Notes: a model not told the origin generated them from the letters alone. Positions 17,123 to 26,240 are shown, counted from the first letter of the stretch. The stretch is DNA of 64,000 bases from Salinicola halophilus (GCF_003206155.1 NZ_PZJV01000001.1:657007-721006); one strand, 5' to 3'. Made by a program: numbers and translations.

Positions 17123-18478
17123 TCACGCCCCCGGCCAGTGGCGACCGACCCACCGCAGCACGGGATGGGTCGAATCGGCACAGAAACGCTGCGGTTCGCT
17201 GCGAAACTTGCGCCATTTCCGCGCGGCGGGCGATAGCGCCGCCGGGGCGTCGTCGCCTCCCTCCAGAAACCGCCGACTGTGATAGCTCATGGCGGCGAGC
17301 TCCGAGCCGATCTGCGCTTTCTCGTCGGCACTCAGCCGGTCGGCTTCGAGCTTTTCCGCGAGCTTGCGCGCTTTCTGCACGTGCTGCAGCAGGCGCTTGG
17401 GCATTTCGTGGTAGTTGGCCTCGATGCGAAGCTGATCGAGTACGTCTGCCAGGGCCTGGGTGACCTCGAGCGCCCGGGAACGCTCGCCGAGCCAGCGCGC
17501 CAGCGCCCCGTGCGGGAGCTTGCCGCTGTCGCTCTGATCGTCGAGCCCCGCCGACTGCGCCAGACGCGCCATGGCGTTTTCAGGCACGCTAGCCGGGCGC
17601 GGCGGCAGAAACGGGTAGTAGTCGGTCACCTTGGTACCCCGCCCGCGGGCCTGGATCATCGCGAAACCGGCGAGCCGCCAGAGGCGTTCGAGCTTGGCGT
17701 CGTTCAGCGCGGTGAGCTGTTCGTTCAGCGCGACGAAGTAGGGCTCGGCGTCCTCGATGGCATCGAAATCGCCCGGTGTCTCGCAGTAGTCGCGGAGATA
17801 GGCTTCGGCGAGTTCGACCTCCGCCAGCTCGCGTTCCAGCGCCGCCTCGTCCGGCAGCCGGTAACTCTCGACGATGCGCGCCACCGGCAGTTCGAGCTCG
17901 CGGCGCTGACGGCGCAGCTTGAGCCGACGGTTGATCCAGGTGTAGGCGAGCTTGGTTTCCGGGGCGAGCTGCAGCGTGGACTCGACGTACTCGGCATCCG
18001 CTGCCGTCGCATCCGCCGGCAGCACCGTGGCGCGAACCCGGGCGAAAGCGGCGTAGCGCGCCGGGTCCTCGTCGAATAGCGCGCGCATCGCGGCCAGGCG
18101 ACGATTGCCGTTGACCACGACGCCGTCGAAGGTGATCAGCAGCGGCTCCGTCTGCTGCCCCTGGCGCGCCAGCTCATCGAAGATCGAACCCCGCGGGTCG
18201 CGGGAGAGCGGCAGGAGAAGCTCCCACAGCGCCTGCTGCACCCAGGGCTGTTCGATCTGTTCGCCGAGCGTCCCTTCCTCGATACCCTGCTCGCGACAGT
18301 AGCGCTGCAGCACGGTGATCAGCCGGCCGTTCTCCGGCCGAAACAGCGGTAGCCCGATCGGCACCTCGACCACCGGCATTTCACGGTACTCACCGCGGTA
18401 GAGGACGTAGGTACCGCGCATCGAGGCGGCGTCGAGCGCCGCACGAATCGTCTCGGCAGCTTGCTGGCGTGAGGTCAT
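17123..18478 (-). CDS. ParB/Srx N-terminal-domain protein of unknown function
   Basis: 451-residue soluble protein. Around residues 105-125 it has VVVNGNRRLAAMRAL, the ParB/sulfiredoxin-like box (G-N/E-R-R-x-x-A), preceded by a conserved-looking EVPIGLPLFRPENGRL stretch. The rest is charged and helical, with no recognisable DNA-binding helix-turn-helix. The start is ATG 18478 (MTSRQQAAE), because an AGGAG site lies 7 bases upstream; the frame is open further 5' but without support. It is the last gene of the leftward glycosyltransferase block and is separated from the dioxygenase by a terminator and a repeat tract. ParB-box proteins outside partition loci include nucleotide-using kinases and nucleases. 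Nothing here decides between these. Confidence 0.75.
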   Translation of the reverse strand: MTSRQQAAETIRAALDAASMRGTYVLYRGEYREMPVVEVPIGLPLFRPENGRLITVLQRYCREQGIEEGTLGEQIEQPWVQQALWELLLPLSRDPRGSIFDELARQGQQTEPLLITFDGVVVNGNRRLAAMRALFDEDPARYAAFARVRATVLPADATAADAEYVESTLQLAPETKLAYTWINRRLKLRRQRRELELPVARIVESYRLPDEAALERELAEVELAEAYLRDYCETPGDFDAIEDAEPYFVALNEQLTALNDAKLERLWRLAGFAMIQARGRGTKVTDYYPFLPPRPASVPENAMARLAQSAGLDDQSDSGKLPHGALARWLGERSRALEVTQALADVLDQLRIEANYHEMPKRLLQHVQKARKLAEKLEADRLSADEKAQIGSELAAMSYHSRRFLEGGDDAPAALSPAARKWRKFRSEPQRFCADSTHPVLRWVGRHWPGA

Positions 18479-18620
18479 GAATCGCTCCTGGCAGTATCGA
18501 CCGCCGACGTCGGATAGCCTGGTCGTCGGCGGCGTTTCACTCAGCATAGAAGGTCGAGCCGGCGGGTCGATGACCAGCGTGGTGAAGTCTCCGGAGTCTC
18601 GGCCCCAAAACACCAAGACG

Positions 18621-18716
18621 TCTTGAAAACCCTGTCTCGAGAATCATGTCTCGAAAACCGTGGCTCGAAACCCATGACTTGAAAAGCAAGGCCTTGAAAA
18701 CCACGGCCTGAAAACG
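18621..18716. repeat. Seven degenerate tandem copies of a 14-base unit
   Basis: Units of 14-15 bases run without gaps from 18621. The consensus is about tCTcGAAAACCatG, for example TCTCGAGAATCATG, TCTCGAAAACCGTG and GCTCGAAACCCATG. The tract lies in the 312-base gap between the dioxygenase and ParB-like genes, directly after the dioxygenase terminator in the direction of transcription. The remainder of that gap holds only the terminator and the ParB-gene ribosome site. Confidence 0.8.
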
Positions 18717-18744
18717 CCGAAAGCCACCCGGGGGTGGCTTTCGG
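18717..18744 (-). terminator. Intrinsic terminator of the dioxygenase gene
   Basis: A perfect 13-bp stem (CCGAAAGCCACCC with GGGTGGCTTTCGG) has a two-base nominal loop and is followed on the minus strand by CGTTTTC. It lies 46 bases past the dioxygenase stop. Confidence 0.8.
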
Positions 18745-18790
18745 TGATGACGTCGGGCGCTTCGAACGACGCCCGAGCACGAGCCCCGGG

Positions 18791-19807
18791 CTAGAGACGT
18801 CGCTGGTCGATCACGTGCCATGAGGACTGGCCGCCCTGCGCCGCGGCCTTGGCATCCGCCCGATCCCGCTCGCGCTGGAGAACGCGATACTGCAGCCGGT
18901 TGAAGGCGTTGAAGCCCAGGCCCGGCAGCGGCAGAAACGGGTTGGTCCGGCTCATGCCCCAGAGCGCCAGGCGCGAACTGCCCGGCTCGGCGTTACCGCG
19001 GGCGTGCACGCCGAAGGTATTGCCGATCAGCAGCGTGTTGCCCTTGACCTTGAACGCCGTGGGACCGGAAACGCCGAGCCGCTCGGCCTCTTCCGCGCTG
19101 ACCCGGAACGACCCCCGCGCCGTGTAGCGATCGGCGTGCTCACGCGCGCGCAGGCTCATTTCGTACTCCCACTTGAGGCGCTCGCGGTGGGGATGATTGG
19201 ACCCCGGGACGAAGACGAAGGGGCCGTTGACGTCACTCACCTCTTCCAGATAGAGCCAGAATTTCATCGTCGGCTGAAAGGTATCGACGTGAAGATTCTT
19301 CTGCGGGTCGCGCTCGGTGACGCTGTCACGGCTGCCGTTGTGCACGTTCTCGATATGGCAGATCGGCAGTCGAGCATGGCCGGCGCAGTAGCGGAAGAGC
19401 CGTTTCAGTGACGGTTTCTCGAGTACCGCCTTGACCTCGGGCAGCGTCTCGAGCACCTCCGGGGAGAGCAGCACGCGGTGCGTGCGGGTGTCACCCTGCA
19501 GACACTCCCGGATCTCCCCTTCGTAGTGGCGAACCGCCGTGACCAGGCGTTCGAACTGCTCCTGCGGCAGGTAGTTCTCCTTGAGCACATAACCCAGGGT
19601 CTGGAACTGCTCGCGATCCGCCTTGGGAACGCCCGGGGCGAAGAACGCCATGCGCAGGCGCGAGATCCAATACGCCGCCCAGACGCGTCCGGCGTGCAGG
19701 CCGTAGCGATTCAGCCGCTCACTGCCGATGATCGGGTTGGCAGCGAAGGATTTGGCCCCGGTGAAGAGTTCACCCAGCCAGAGGGGATAGCGTGTCCAGG
19801 GTTTCAT
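18791..19807 (-). CDS. Phytanoyl-CoA dioxygenase (PhyH)-like Fe(II)/2-oxoglutarate oxygenase
   Basis: 338-residue protein with a double-stranded beta-helix dioxygenase signature. His173 and Asp175 in NLHVDTFQ make the HxD pair, and a later His in NTFGVHARG is the probable third iron ligand, with Arg nearby for 2-oxoglutarate. PVFVPGSNHPH-type spacing (here FVFVPGSNHPH) is typical of the family. The start is ATG 19807 (MKPWTRYPLW), behind GGGAGG. Family members hydroxylate acyl-CoA, sugars or small metabolites. In a capsule island the substrate could be a sugar, lipid or substituent, but this is inference only. It ends at its own terminator. Confidence 0.82.
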   Translation of the reverse strand: MKPWTRYPLWLGELFTGAKSFAANPIIGSERLNRYGLHAGRVWAAYWISRLRMAFFAPGVPKADREQFQTLGYVLKENYLPQEQFERLVTAVRHYEGEIRECLQGDTRTHRVLLSPEVLETLPEVKAVLEKPSLKRLFRYCAGHARLPICHIENVHNGSRDSVTERDPQKNLHVDTFQPTMKFWLYLEEVSDVNGPFVFVPGSNHPHRERLKWEYEMSLRAREHADRYTARGSFRVSAEEAERLGVSGPTAFKVKGNTLLIGNTFGVHARGNAEPGSSRLALWGMSRTNPFLPLPGLGFNAFNRLQYRVLQRERDRADAKAAAQGGQSSWHVIDQRRL

Positions 19808-19953
19808 CAGCGTTGGCCTCCCAGGAAAGTCGCGAGCGATCGGATATCGCCCGGGTTCGCGAGCCGCGCTCGCGTCTGTATGTAACGCCGCGGTTGCATC
19901 GGCTCGCGGACAGACTCCCGCCCATGAGGGGCGGAGCCGATTCGAGCCCGTGG

Positions 19954-20988
19954 CTAACCCCGAGTCCGCCGCCACCAGAACGTTCTGGCTTTCTCGGGGT
20001 CGCCAATCGCGGCGGCGGTATCGGCGGCAGCGCGGGCCAGTCGATGCGTGTCCCGCGGGTAGTCGACCAGGCGCTCCAGCGCGGCCTGCCAGGCCCGCGG
20101 GTCATCCGCCACGAGCAGACCGTCCCGACCGTCGGTAATCACGTCGGCGTACGGCTCGCGGTCGCTGTAGAGCCCGACACCGCCCATGACGGCGATATCG
20201 AGCACCTTGATCCACGACTTGCCTCGATTGAACGCCGAGGGCCATAGCGGTGCAAGGCCGATGTGCAATCGCCGCCCGCGCTGGTAGTCGAGAAACGCCT
20301 GCCACTTGAGCGCCGTCGGGCACGCGACCCGTTCGAGTTCACGCAGTGCCGCCGGCGTGTTCTCGCCCAGCATGATCTCGAAATCGCTCTCCGGCCTGGC
20401 GGCGTGTACGGCCTGAAGCGCCGGAATGAGGGCGCCGAGATCTCCCAGATGCGCACGGGTACCGTGAAAGCCGATCTCGCGGCGCGCGTCGCCGTGGTGA
20501 TCGAGCGACGGCAGCGGGGATATCAACGAGGGTTCGAGCACGCTGACGCGGGGATGATGGTGGCGCGTCACCTGCGCCAGCGCCTCGCTACAGACCACGA
20601 CCTCATCCGCCAGCGCGAACAACCTCGGCTGCACATCGCAGACGAGGGCCAGCATCCGTAACCGGTACTCTTCCGGCACGCTCGGATTCCGCGCCGCGGC
20701 GAGCAGATCGTCGTCCACGAGATAGTAGATCTCGCCGAACCAGCGCCGGTAGCGCTCGAGCCAACCCAGCCACGGCTCCTTCAGCGAGCGGGTGACGAGA
20801 ACGTTGACGTGGCGCCAGCGCCAGGCGCGCCACGGCCAGTCTCGCCAGGGCGAGCGGTCCCGCGTGTCGACGCGCGCGGTGTCTATGCCCTTTTGCCTCA
20901 GCCACTCGGCCACGTGGCTGAAGTAGATGTCCTCGGTCGGTTCCGCCCCGTCGCTCAGCACCAGCCAACCGCTGCTGGCCCCGCTCAA
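19954..20988 (-). CDS. Glycosyltransferase, GT-B (GT1/GT4-like)
   Basis: 344-residue protein without membrane segments. The C-terminal half reads as a GT4-type Rossmann domain: IGFHGTRAHLGDL, LHIGLAPLWPSAFNRGKSWIKVLDIAVMGGVGLYSDR and YADVITDGRDGLLV, ending in family-typical helices. The N-terminal half has YYLVDDDLLAAARNP and a DEVVVCSEAL segment, as in enzymes that scan for a sugar-nucleotide-bound partner. The start is TTG 20988, with GAGG about 7 bases upstream; no ATG is available before the conserved part. Donor and acceptor are unknown. Confidence 0.78.
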   Translation of the reverse strand: MSGASSGWLVLSDGAEPTEDIYFSHVAEWLRQKGIDTARVDTRDRSPWRDWPWRAWRWRHVNVLVTRSLKEPWLGWLERYRRWFGEIYYLVDDDLLAAARNPSVPEEYRLRMLALVCDVQPRLFALADEVVVCSEALAQVTRHHHPRVSVLEPSLISPLPSLDHHGDARREIGFHGTRAHLGDLGALIPALQAVHAARPESDFEIMLGENTPAALRELERVACPTALKWQAFLDYQRGRRLHIGLAPLWPSAFNRGKSWIKVLDIAVMGGVGLYSDREPYADVITDGRDGLLVADDPRAWQAALERLVDYPRDTHRLARAAADTAAAIGDPEKARTFWWRRTRG

Positions 20989-21060
20989 GGATGACCTCGA
21001 CGCCGGCGCGTCTCGCCACGTTCCCCACAGCGTGACCGCCCCCCAGGCGGCGACTCGCGA

Positions 21061-23553
21061 TCAGCGCAGCGAGAAGTCTTCATAGCTCAGCGTCAGGTTG
21101 GGGTTGTAGGCCGGATCCTGCTGCAGGGCATCCCGCCACTGGCGACGCATGTAGTCCACTTCGCGTTTGGCGCGGGCCTGCTTGACGGGGTTGTCGTCGG
21201 CGCCCCGCGAGATCGACTCGTGATGGTAGAGCTCGGCGAACGGCGTCCAGAGATTGCGATAACCGCGCTCGCGCACCTTGAGACAGAAATCGACATCGTT
21301 GTAGGCGACGGTCAGCTCGCGTTCGTTGAGCCCCTCGACCTCGTCGAAGATCTCGCGGCGCACCAGCAGACAGGCCGCCGTGACCGCCGACAGGTTCTGA
21401 ACCAGGCAGAGGCGATTCTGATAGCCCGGGTGCGTTCGCGGGAAGAAACGGTGGGCGTGTCCGGCGACGCCGCCGAGGCCGAGTATGACCCCGCCGTGCT
21501 GCACGGTGTCGTTGGGGTAGTAGAGCTTGGCGCCGACGCAGCCGATCTCCGGGCGGCAGGCGTGCGCCACCATCTCGCTCAGCCACGTCGGATTGATCGG
21601 CTCGATGTCGTTGTTGACCAGACCGATGACCGACCCCTTGGCATGGCGAGCGCCGAAATTGTTGATCGCCGAGTAGTTGAACGGCGCATCGAAACTCAGC
21701 ACGCGCACTCGAGCATCCCGCACGATCGTATCCATGTACGCCAGCGTGTCGGCGCAGGTCGAGCCGTTGTCGATGATGATCACTTCGTAGTTCGGATAGT
21801 CAGTGACCGCCAGCAGCGTGTCGACGCAGGGCTTGAGAATCTCGACCCGGTCTCGCGTGGGGATCAGCAGACTGACCAGGGGGGCCGGCGTCGGTACCGG
21901 CCAGGTGACACGATAGCCCGTTGCCGCTGACGCTTCCTGGGCCGCCACCGGCGCGACGGTCGCGCCGGGGTCGAGGCGCTGGAGGTGCGCGACGAGCGCC
22001 TCGGGCCGGCAACCCGCCCCGCCATTCAGGTTGTCCCGCGCGTTGTGGTAGATCACGAACGGCACGTGATGCAGCCGCGCGGCGTCCACGCCGTGGGTCA
22101 CCGCCAACAGCAGCCGGTGCAGATCGAACGGCGCGCGCTCGAGCATCGCCAGGTTCGACTCGAGCACATCGAGCGAGAACGCCGAGGCGTGGCCGATGTA
22201 GTTGGTCGAGAGCAAAAAGTCCGGGTTCCAGCTCGGCTTGAAGTTCGGTCGCGTGCGTTCGCCGCTCTCGTCGAGAACATCTTCGTCGCCATAGATGAGG
22301 GCGGCATCGGGCGAGATCTGGCAGTGGTTGGCGAGGTGAAAGAGCGCGTTCGGCGCCAGCCGGTCGCCGACGCGCAGGAACACCGCGTAGTCGCAGAGCC
22401 CTTCGCCCGGCTGACCCGCCAGCGCGATCGCCTCGCGGGGGCTGGCGACTCGACGCAGGCGCTCCTCGCGGGCCGCGAGCCGAGCGGCAAGCCCTCTCTC
22501 GCCCGCCTCGCCGTCATCGGGAACCGACACCAGGCTTTCCGGCAGAAAGAGCTGCCAATGGGGATAGCGCTGCTCGGTGATCGAGCGCACGGAGTCGAGC
22601 AGCGCGCGATGCGCCTCCGACTCGCCGGAGGCGGCCGCCGTGCCGTCGTCGACCAGGACCACGGCGATTTCCGCCGGATCGAAGAACTGCGACTGCTGGC
22701 GCGCCACCTTGTTCGCCGACGGCTCGCGCAGCATTTCGATGTGCTCCTGCCAGTACTCGTAACTGGTCTCCGGCGCACAGTGAATGAACGTCGCTTCGTA
22801 GTAGGCGCCGAGGAGCTTCTTCCAGCTGATGCCCTCCTCTTTGCCCTCCTGCTTGAGGGCGCGAACGATCGCTTTCTCGTTGACGTCGTCGAAGCGTTTG
22901 TCCGCGTAACCGATGCGATTGATCATGCGGGCGTAGGCGAAGCGCGGCGTCAGCCAGACGAAGTTGAAGTGATCGATCCGAAACTGACCCTGCTGGCCGA
23001 CCAGCGGTTCCAGCCGAATGCGTCGCGTGCCGTAAGGCACGAAGCAGACCCGCTTGGAGACCTTGCCCCGGCGGATGACCAGAAAGATGCTGTGGCGCCG
23101 CTCGAAGCCGCGCCCCATGTCGAAGGTGATGCAGGCGGCGGCGGCGCGCAGGTCGTGGCTGACGCCGAGCTCGATCATGTTCCAGCCGGCGGTGGGCCGA
23201 TCGCCGAGGAGGATGAAGCTCGCCTCGCCTTCGCCGACCCGCCACTCGAAGGGTTCGAGCGGTGCCGCGCTCTCCGGGGGACCGTCCGTCGCTCGTTCGT
23301 CCGCTGGCCGTTCACCGGCCAGTGGCTCGTCCGGCTCTCGCCTTCCCGCATCAGGGGTATCCGGCTGGGCCGCGCCGGGCGGCGGCGTTTCCAGCGCCGG
23401 GGCGTCGACGCTGCCCGCCGCGCGCTCCCTGGCAAGCGAGAACATCTGGCCCATCGGCATCAGGCCGGGGATGGTCCGAAATCGCGGGTAGCGCAGACGC
23501 AGCTGGCGCGAGCGCCTGGCGACGCGACGTTTGGGGGGCGTTGTCGGTTTCAT
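21061..23553 (-). CDS. Large GT2-family glycosyltransferase with degenerate first domain
   Basis: 830-residue protein. The N-terminal ~300 residues are unassigned, with a low-complexity Pro/Asp/Glu stretch (residues ~45-95). The middle has a weak GT2-like part containing YGDEDVLDESG and FKPSWNPDFLLSTNYIGHAS. The C-terminal half is a clear GT2 domain: VSLLIPTRDRVEIL, IIIDNGSTCADT, GLVNNDIEPIN (metal-binding region) and YNDVDFCLKVRERGYRN. This double layout is common in rhamnan/O-chain GT2 enzymes. ATG 23553 is taken as start; GTG 23580 would overlap the previous gene by 14 bases. Confidence 0.82.
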   Translation of the reverse strand: MKPTTPPKRRVARRSRQLRLRYPRFRTIPGLMPMGQMFSLARERAAGSVDAPALETPPPGAAQPDTPDAGRREPDEPLAGERPADERATDGPPESAAPLEPFEWRVGEGEASFILLGDRPTAGWNMIELGVSHDLRAAAACITFDMGRGFERRHSIFLVIRRGKVSKRVCFVPYGTRRIRLEPLVGQQGQFRIDHFNFVWLTPRFAYARMINRIGYADKRFDDVNEKAIVRALKQEGKEEGISWKKLLGAYYEATFIHCAPETSYEYWQEHIEMLREPSANKVARQQSQFFDPAEIAVVLVDDGTAAASGESEAHRALLDSVRSITEQRYPHWQLFLPESLVSVPDDGEAGERGLAARLAAREERLRRVASPREAIALAGQPGEGLCDYAVFLRVGDRLAPNALFHLANHCQISPDAALIYGDEDVLDESGERTRPNFKPSWNPDFLLSTNYIGHASAFSLDVLESNLAMLERAPFDLHRLLLAVTHGVDAARLHHVPFVIYHNARDNLNGGAGCRPEALVAHLQRLDPGATVAPVAAQEASAATGYRVTWPVPTPAPLVSLLIPTRDRVEILKPCVDTLLAVTDYPNYEVIIIDNGSTCADTLAYMDTIVRDARVRVLSFDAPFNYSAINNFGARHAKGSVIGLVNNDIEPINPTWLSEMVAHACRPEIGCVGAKLYYPNDTVQHGGVILGLGGVAGHAHRFFPRTHPGYQNRLCLVQNLSAVTAACLLVRREIFDEVEGLNERELTVAYNDVDFCLKVRERGYRNLWTPFAELYHHESISRGADDNPVKQARAKREVDYMRRQWRDALQQDPAYNPNLTLSYEDFSLR

Positions 23554-23566
23554 CGTGTCGTGGGCT

Positions 23567-26191
23567 TCATGGTGAGTCACCTTCCGGTCGAGCCTGTGAC
23601 AGGGGGCTTTTGTCCCGCTCGCGTTGGTAGAGGGTTTCCCAGCGTTCCCAAAGGGGGCGAATGTCGGGTGCGACCCGGTTCTTGTCGATCTTGCGCCACG
23701 CGTCGGCGTCGAGCGAGGCGAGTTTCTCCCGCAGCGTCGTGTCGAACGAGAAATCCGTCGTCGGTGCCCGGATGGCGAAGCGCGCCGTGGTCTGCATCAC
23801 CAGGTAGTCCGGCGCGAACGCCTCGACCAGCGAGGGGTCGAGGTTGCCGGCCGTATGCACGAAGATCAGCCGTGCGAAGATCCGCGAGAGATAGTTGAAA
23901 AGGCCCGCGCTCGAAGACGCCCCGCAGAGCAGCAGCGTCGCGTCGCTCAGCGGCTTGGGATTGTCGAAGATCGCCAGCCGGCCGAAGTTGGGCACGGCGT
24001 TGTCGTAGACCTTGTGCTTGGCGTTGGAGAACGAGCCAAGGATCTCCACCGGTTGGCGAACCGGCGGCTCGAGCTTGCCACCGAGATCGCCCAGATGATC
24101 CACCGTCCGATAACTGTCCTTGGCGAAGCGCTTGTTCACCGCCTTGCGCCGCACGCCGAAGGCGACGGCCAGCTCGGTCGCGGCTTCCTTCGCCGCGCGA
24201 TGGGTCCAGTGGGTATCCGTGCGGTAGAAGGCGTCGTCACCCAGGGCCTTCAAGGCATCGAGCGGATAGAGCGTGTTCCCCGGTGCAAGCGTCAGGATCT
24301 GGTCGACCGGCGTGGTGGTCGCTCGCGGGGAGCCGTAGGCCTCTTCCAGCACGGTTTCCTTGGAGGGCGTGATCAGAACGCGATGCTCGATACCTCTGGC
24401 CACCGCGGCCTGGGCGAGGGCGTCGAAATAGACCCGCCAGCTCGCGAGCCCGCGGCGGGTGAGCAGCAGATTGCCGCGGTGCTGCTCGGCGCTCAAGTTG
24501 GTGTCCGCGCGTAGAAAGAGCCAGTCGTGTTTGCCGACCAGCACCTTATCCGCCTCTCGCACGGTTGCGGTGTCGCCGCGAACCTTCAGCGTCTGCAGGG
24601 GCCAGCGCCGACGGCCGATCTCGAGTTCCAGCTCGCAGCGTGTCACGCCAAGCGGCAACAAGAACTGGAAGCCGCACTGGAGCTGAGGGTGGCTAGGGGC
24701 GTCATCGAAGCCGAAATGGGCCACCACATCAGGACGCTTCTTGGTGAACGCCTGCTTGAGTTCGTAATCCGGTGCCCAGCGCGCTACCAGCCGGGCGGCG
24801 GCGTTGAAATCGGCGAAGGCGTCGGTAAGAAAGAGCCATCCCTGCACCAGAACCTGCCCCGCCTCGACTCGCGCCGGCCCCTCGGCCTTGGGATAGTCGA
24901 TCACCCAGTGGCGAACCGGAGAAGCGGGCTCGCTCGGCTTGCGAGAAAAGAGCGACCACTCCTTTTTGGCCGCGGGGGCCTTATTCTCTTTCGGTGCCTG
25001 GGACGCCGCCTGCGCCCCGACCGCGGGGGAGGTCTCCGTCGAAGGCGCCATGTCCGCCGACAGCCCGCTACCCGCTGAGAATTCTTGCCCCACTGTGGGC
25101 GCTTTCTGCGCTGACGGCGCTTTTCCCGGTGAAGGCTCTCTAACCGCTGAGGGCGCTTTCCCCGCTGAAGGCTCTCTACCCGCTGAAGGCTCTCTCCCCG
25201 CTGAGGGCTCTCGCCTCACCAGCGGCTCCTTGGGTTCCCGAGGCGCACGCCAGGTGTGGCCCATCGGCAGGAGATTCGCTGTCGCATCGCCGCGAAGGCG
25301 GCGGTGGAGCTCTATGATGACCTCGAGCTCGGCCAGTGCATCGCGCACGCGCGGCGCCAGCGCTGCCGCCAGCGTGCAGGTGTCGTCGTTACGATCGTGG
25401 CGCTCGAAGTAGACGGCGGTCTTGGTATAGCCCACGGTCGCCGCACTGCCGCGGCGCGCCTTCTTCAGCACGAACTCCTCGACCGACTTCACCAGGTAGT
25501 GGTTGAGCCGTACCTCGTTCCAGACGATCTCTTCGGAGAGGCCGCGACGCGGCATGCCCTCGCGGGAGAGGCGAAACTCGAACGGCTCGCCTTTGGCATT
25601 GCGCATTTCGCCGCGAGTCAGTTCGGGGTGATGCGGGTTCTGCATCCGCGCCAGCGCCGAGCGCCGCACGATCGATTTGTAATGGTGATTGGGACCGAAA
25701 GCCTGCTTGGCGCGCCGCTGGAACCGCTCGATCACCAGACCTTCCTGGCGAAAGCGCTGGCCGCTGGAGCCAAAGCAGCACCAGTTGAGACTGACGGCGC
25801 CGATGGCGTCATCCGCGAAGCGCTGCTCCAACCAGGCATGCAGCCGCGCCCGCGGGTCGGTGTCTTCCTTGCCTTTCGGCGGGACAGGCAGGATGTATTC
25901 GTCGGCGTCGATGAAGGCGATCAGCTCGACGTCCTCGGGACAGAGCGCGGCAAGCTTCTCGTAGGCGAGCAGCTGCGGGGCCCGATCCGATGGCGTCGGC
26001 ACGTCGATGACCTGCAGCCAGTCGTCGTCTTCGGCATCGCGACTCAGCGCTTCCAGCATCTCTCGAGTGCCGTCCTGACTGCCGTTGTCGGCGATGAGAA
26101 AACGGTCGGCACCGACGACGCGGTGATAGGCGATCCACTCCAGCAGGGAGTCGATCTCGTCTTTCACAATTGCCGCAATAGCCAGCTTCAC
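23567..26191 (-). CDS. Glycosyltransferase fused to an AlgX/AlgJ-like SGNH acyltransferase domain
   Basis: 874-residue fusion. Residues 1-~310 form a GT2/GT92-like domain: AIAAIVKDEIDSLLEWIAYH, FLIADNGSQDGTRE and IAFIDADEYI. A linker of hexapeptide repeats (REPSAG, KAPSAV, REPSPG, KAPSAQ and similar; ~326-390) follows. The C-terminal ~360 residues carry KHDWLFLRADTN, a TDTHW motif with Asp659 and His661, and GASSSAG with Ser759. Together these match the Asp-His/Ser catalytic set of alginate O-acetyltransferase-type SGNH proteins. No signal peptide or membrane segment is visible, so the SGNH part would be cytoplasmic, unlike AlgX. GTG 26191 is chosen because GGGAG lies 6 bases upstream; TTG 26194 is only 3 bases from it. 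Confidence 0.8.
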   Translation of the reverse strand: MKLAIAAIVKDEIDSLLEWIAYHRVVGADRFLIADNGSQDGTREMLEALSRDAEDDDWLQVIDVPTPSDRAPQLLAYEKLAALCPEDVELIAFIDADEYILPVPPKGKEDTDPRARLHAWLEQRFADDAIGAVSLNWCCFGSSGQRFRQEGLVIERFQRRAKQAFGPNHHYKSIVRRSALARMQNPHHPELTRGEMRNAKGEPFEFRLSREGMPRRGLSEEIVWNEVRLNHYLVKSVEEFVLKKARRGSAATVGYTKTAVYFERHDRNDDTCTLAAALAPRVRDALAELEVIIELHRRLRGDATANLLPMGHTWRAPREPKEPLVRREPSAGREPSAGREPSAGKAPSAVREPSPGKAPSAQKAPTVGQEFSAGSGLSADMAPSTETSPAVGAQAASQAPKENKAPAAKKEWSLFSRKPSEPASPVRHWVIDYPKAEGPARVEAGQVLVQGWLFLTDAFADFNAAARLVARWAPDYELKQAFTKKRPDVVAHFGFDDAPSHPQLQCGFQFLLPLGVTRCELELEIGRRRWPLQTLKVRGDTATVREADKVLVGKHDWLFLRADTNLSAEQHRGNLLLTRRGLASWRVYFDALAQAAVARGIEHRVLITPSKETVLEEAYGSPRATTTPVDQILTLAPGNTLYPLDALKALGDDAFYRTDTHWTHRAAKEAATELAVAFGVRRKAVNKRFAKDSYRTVDHLGDLGGKLEPPVRQPVEILGSFSNAKHKVYDNAVPNFGRLAIFDNPKPLSDATLLLCGASSSAGLFNYLSRIFARLIFVHTAGNLDPSLVEAFAPDYLVMQTTARFAIRAPTTDFSFDTTLREKLASLDADAWRKIDKNRVAPDIRPLWERWETLYQRERDKSPLSQARPEGDSP
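25040..25222 (-). repeat. 18-base coding repeats for a hexapeptide linker
   Basis: Roughly eight to ten degenerate copies of an 18-base unit encode REPSAG-like hexapeptides between the glycosyltransferase and SGNH domains. Three neighbouring copies give the exact peptide REPSAG. Copies further along drift (KAPSAV, REPSPG, KAPTVG, QEFSAG). Confidence 0.8.
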
Positions 26192-26240
26192 CAATGACTC
26201 CCTTCACAATCTTCCGTCGACCGGGTTCGCGCGATTCGCG

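Noticed and set aside
18621-18716. Possible CRISPR array
   Set aside because: Units are 14 bases, degenerate and without spacers; no cas genes in the window.
21985-23898. 637-residue plus-strand frame opposite the GT2 gene
   Set aside because: Lies antisense to recognised glycosyltransferase motifs; composition is that of a complementary-strand artefact.
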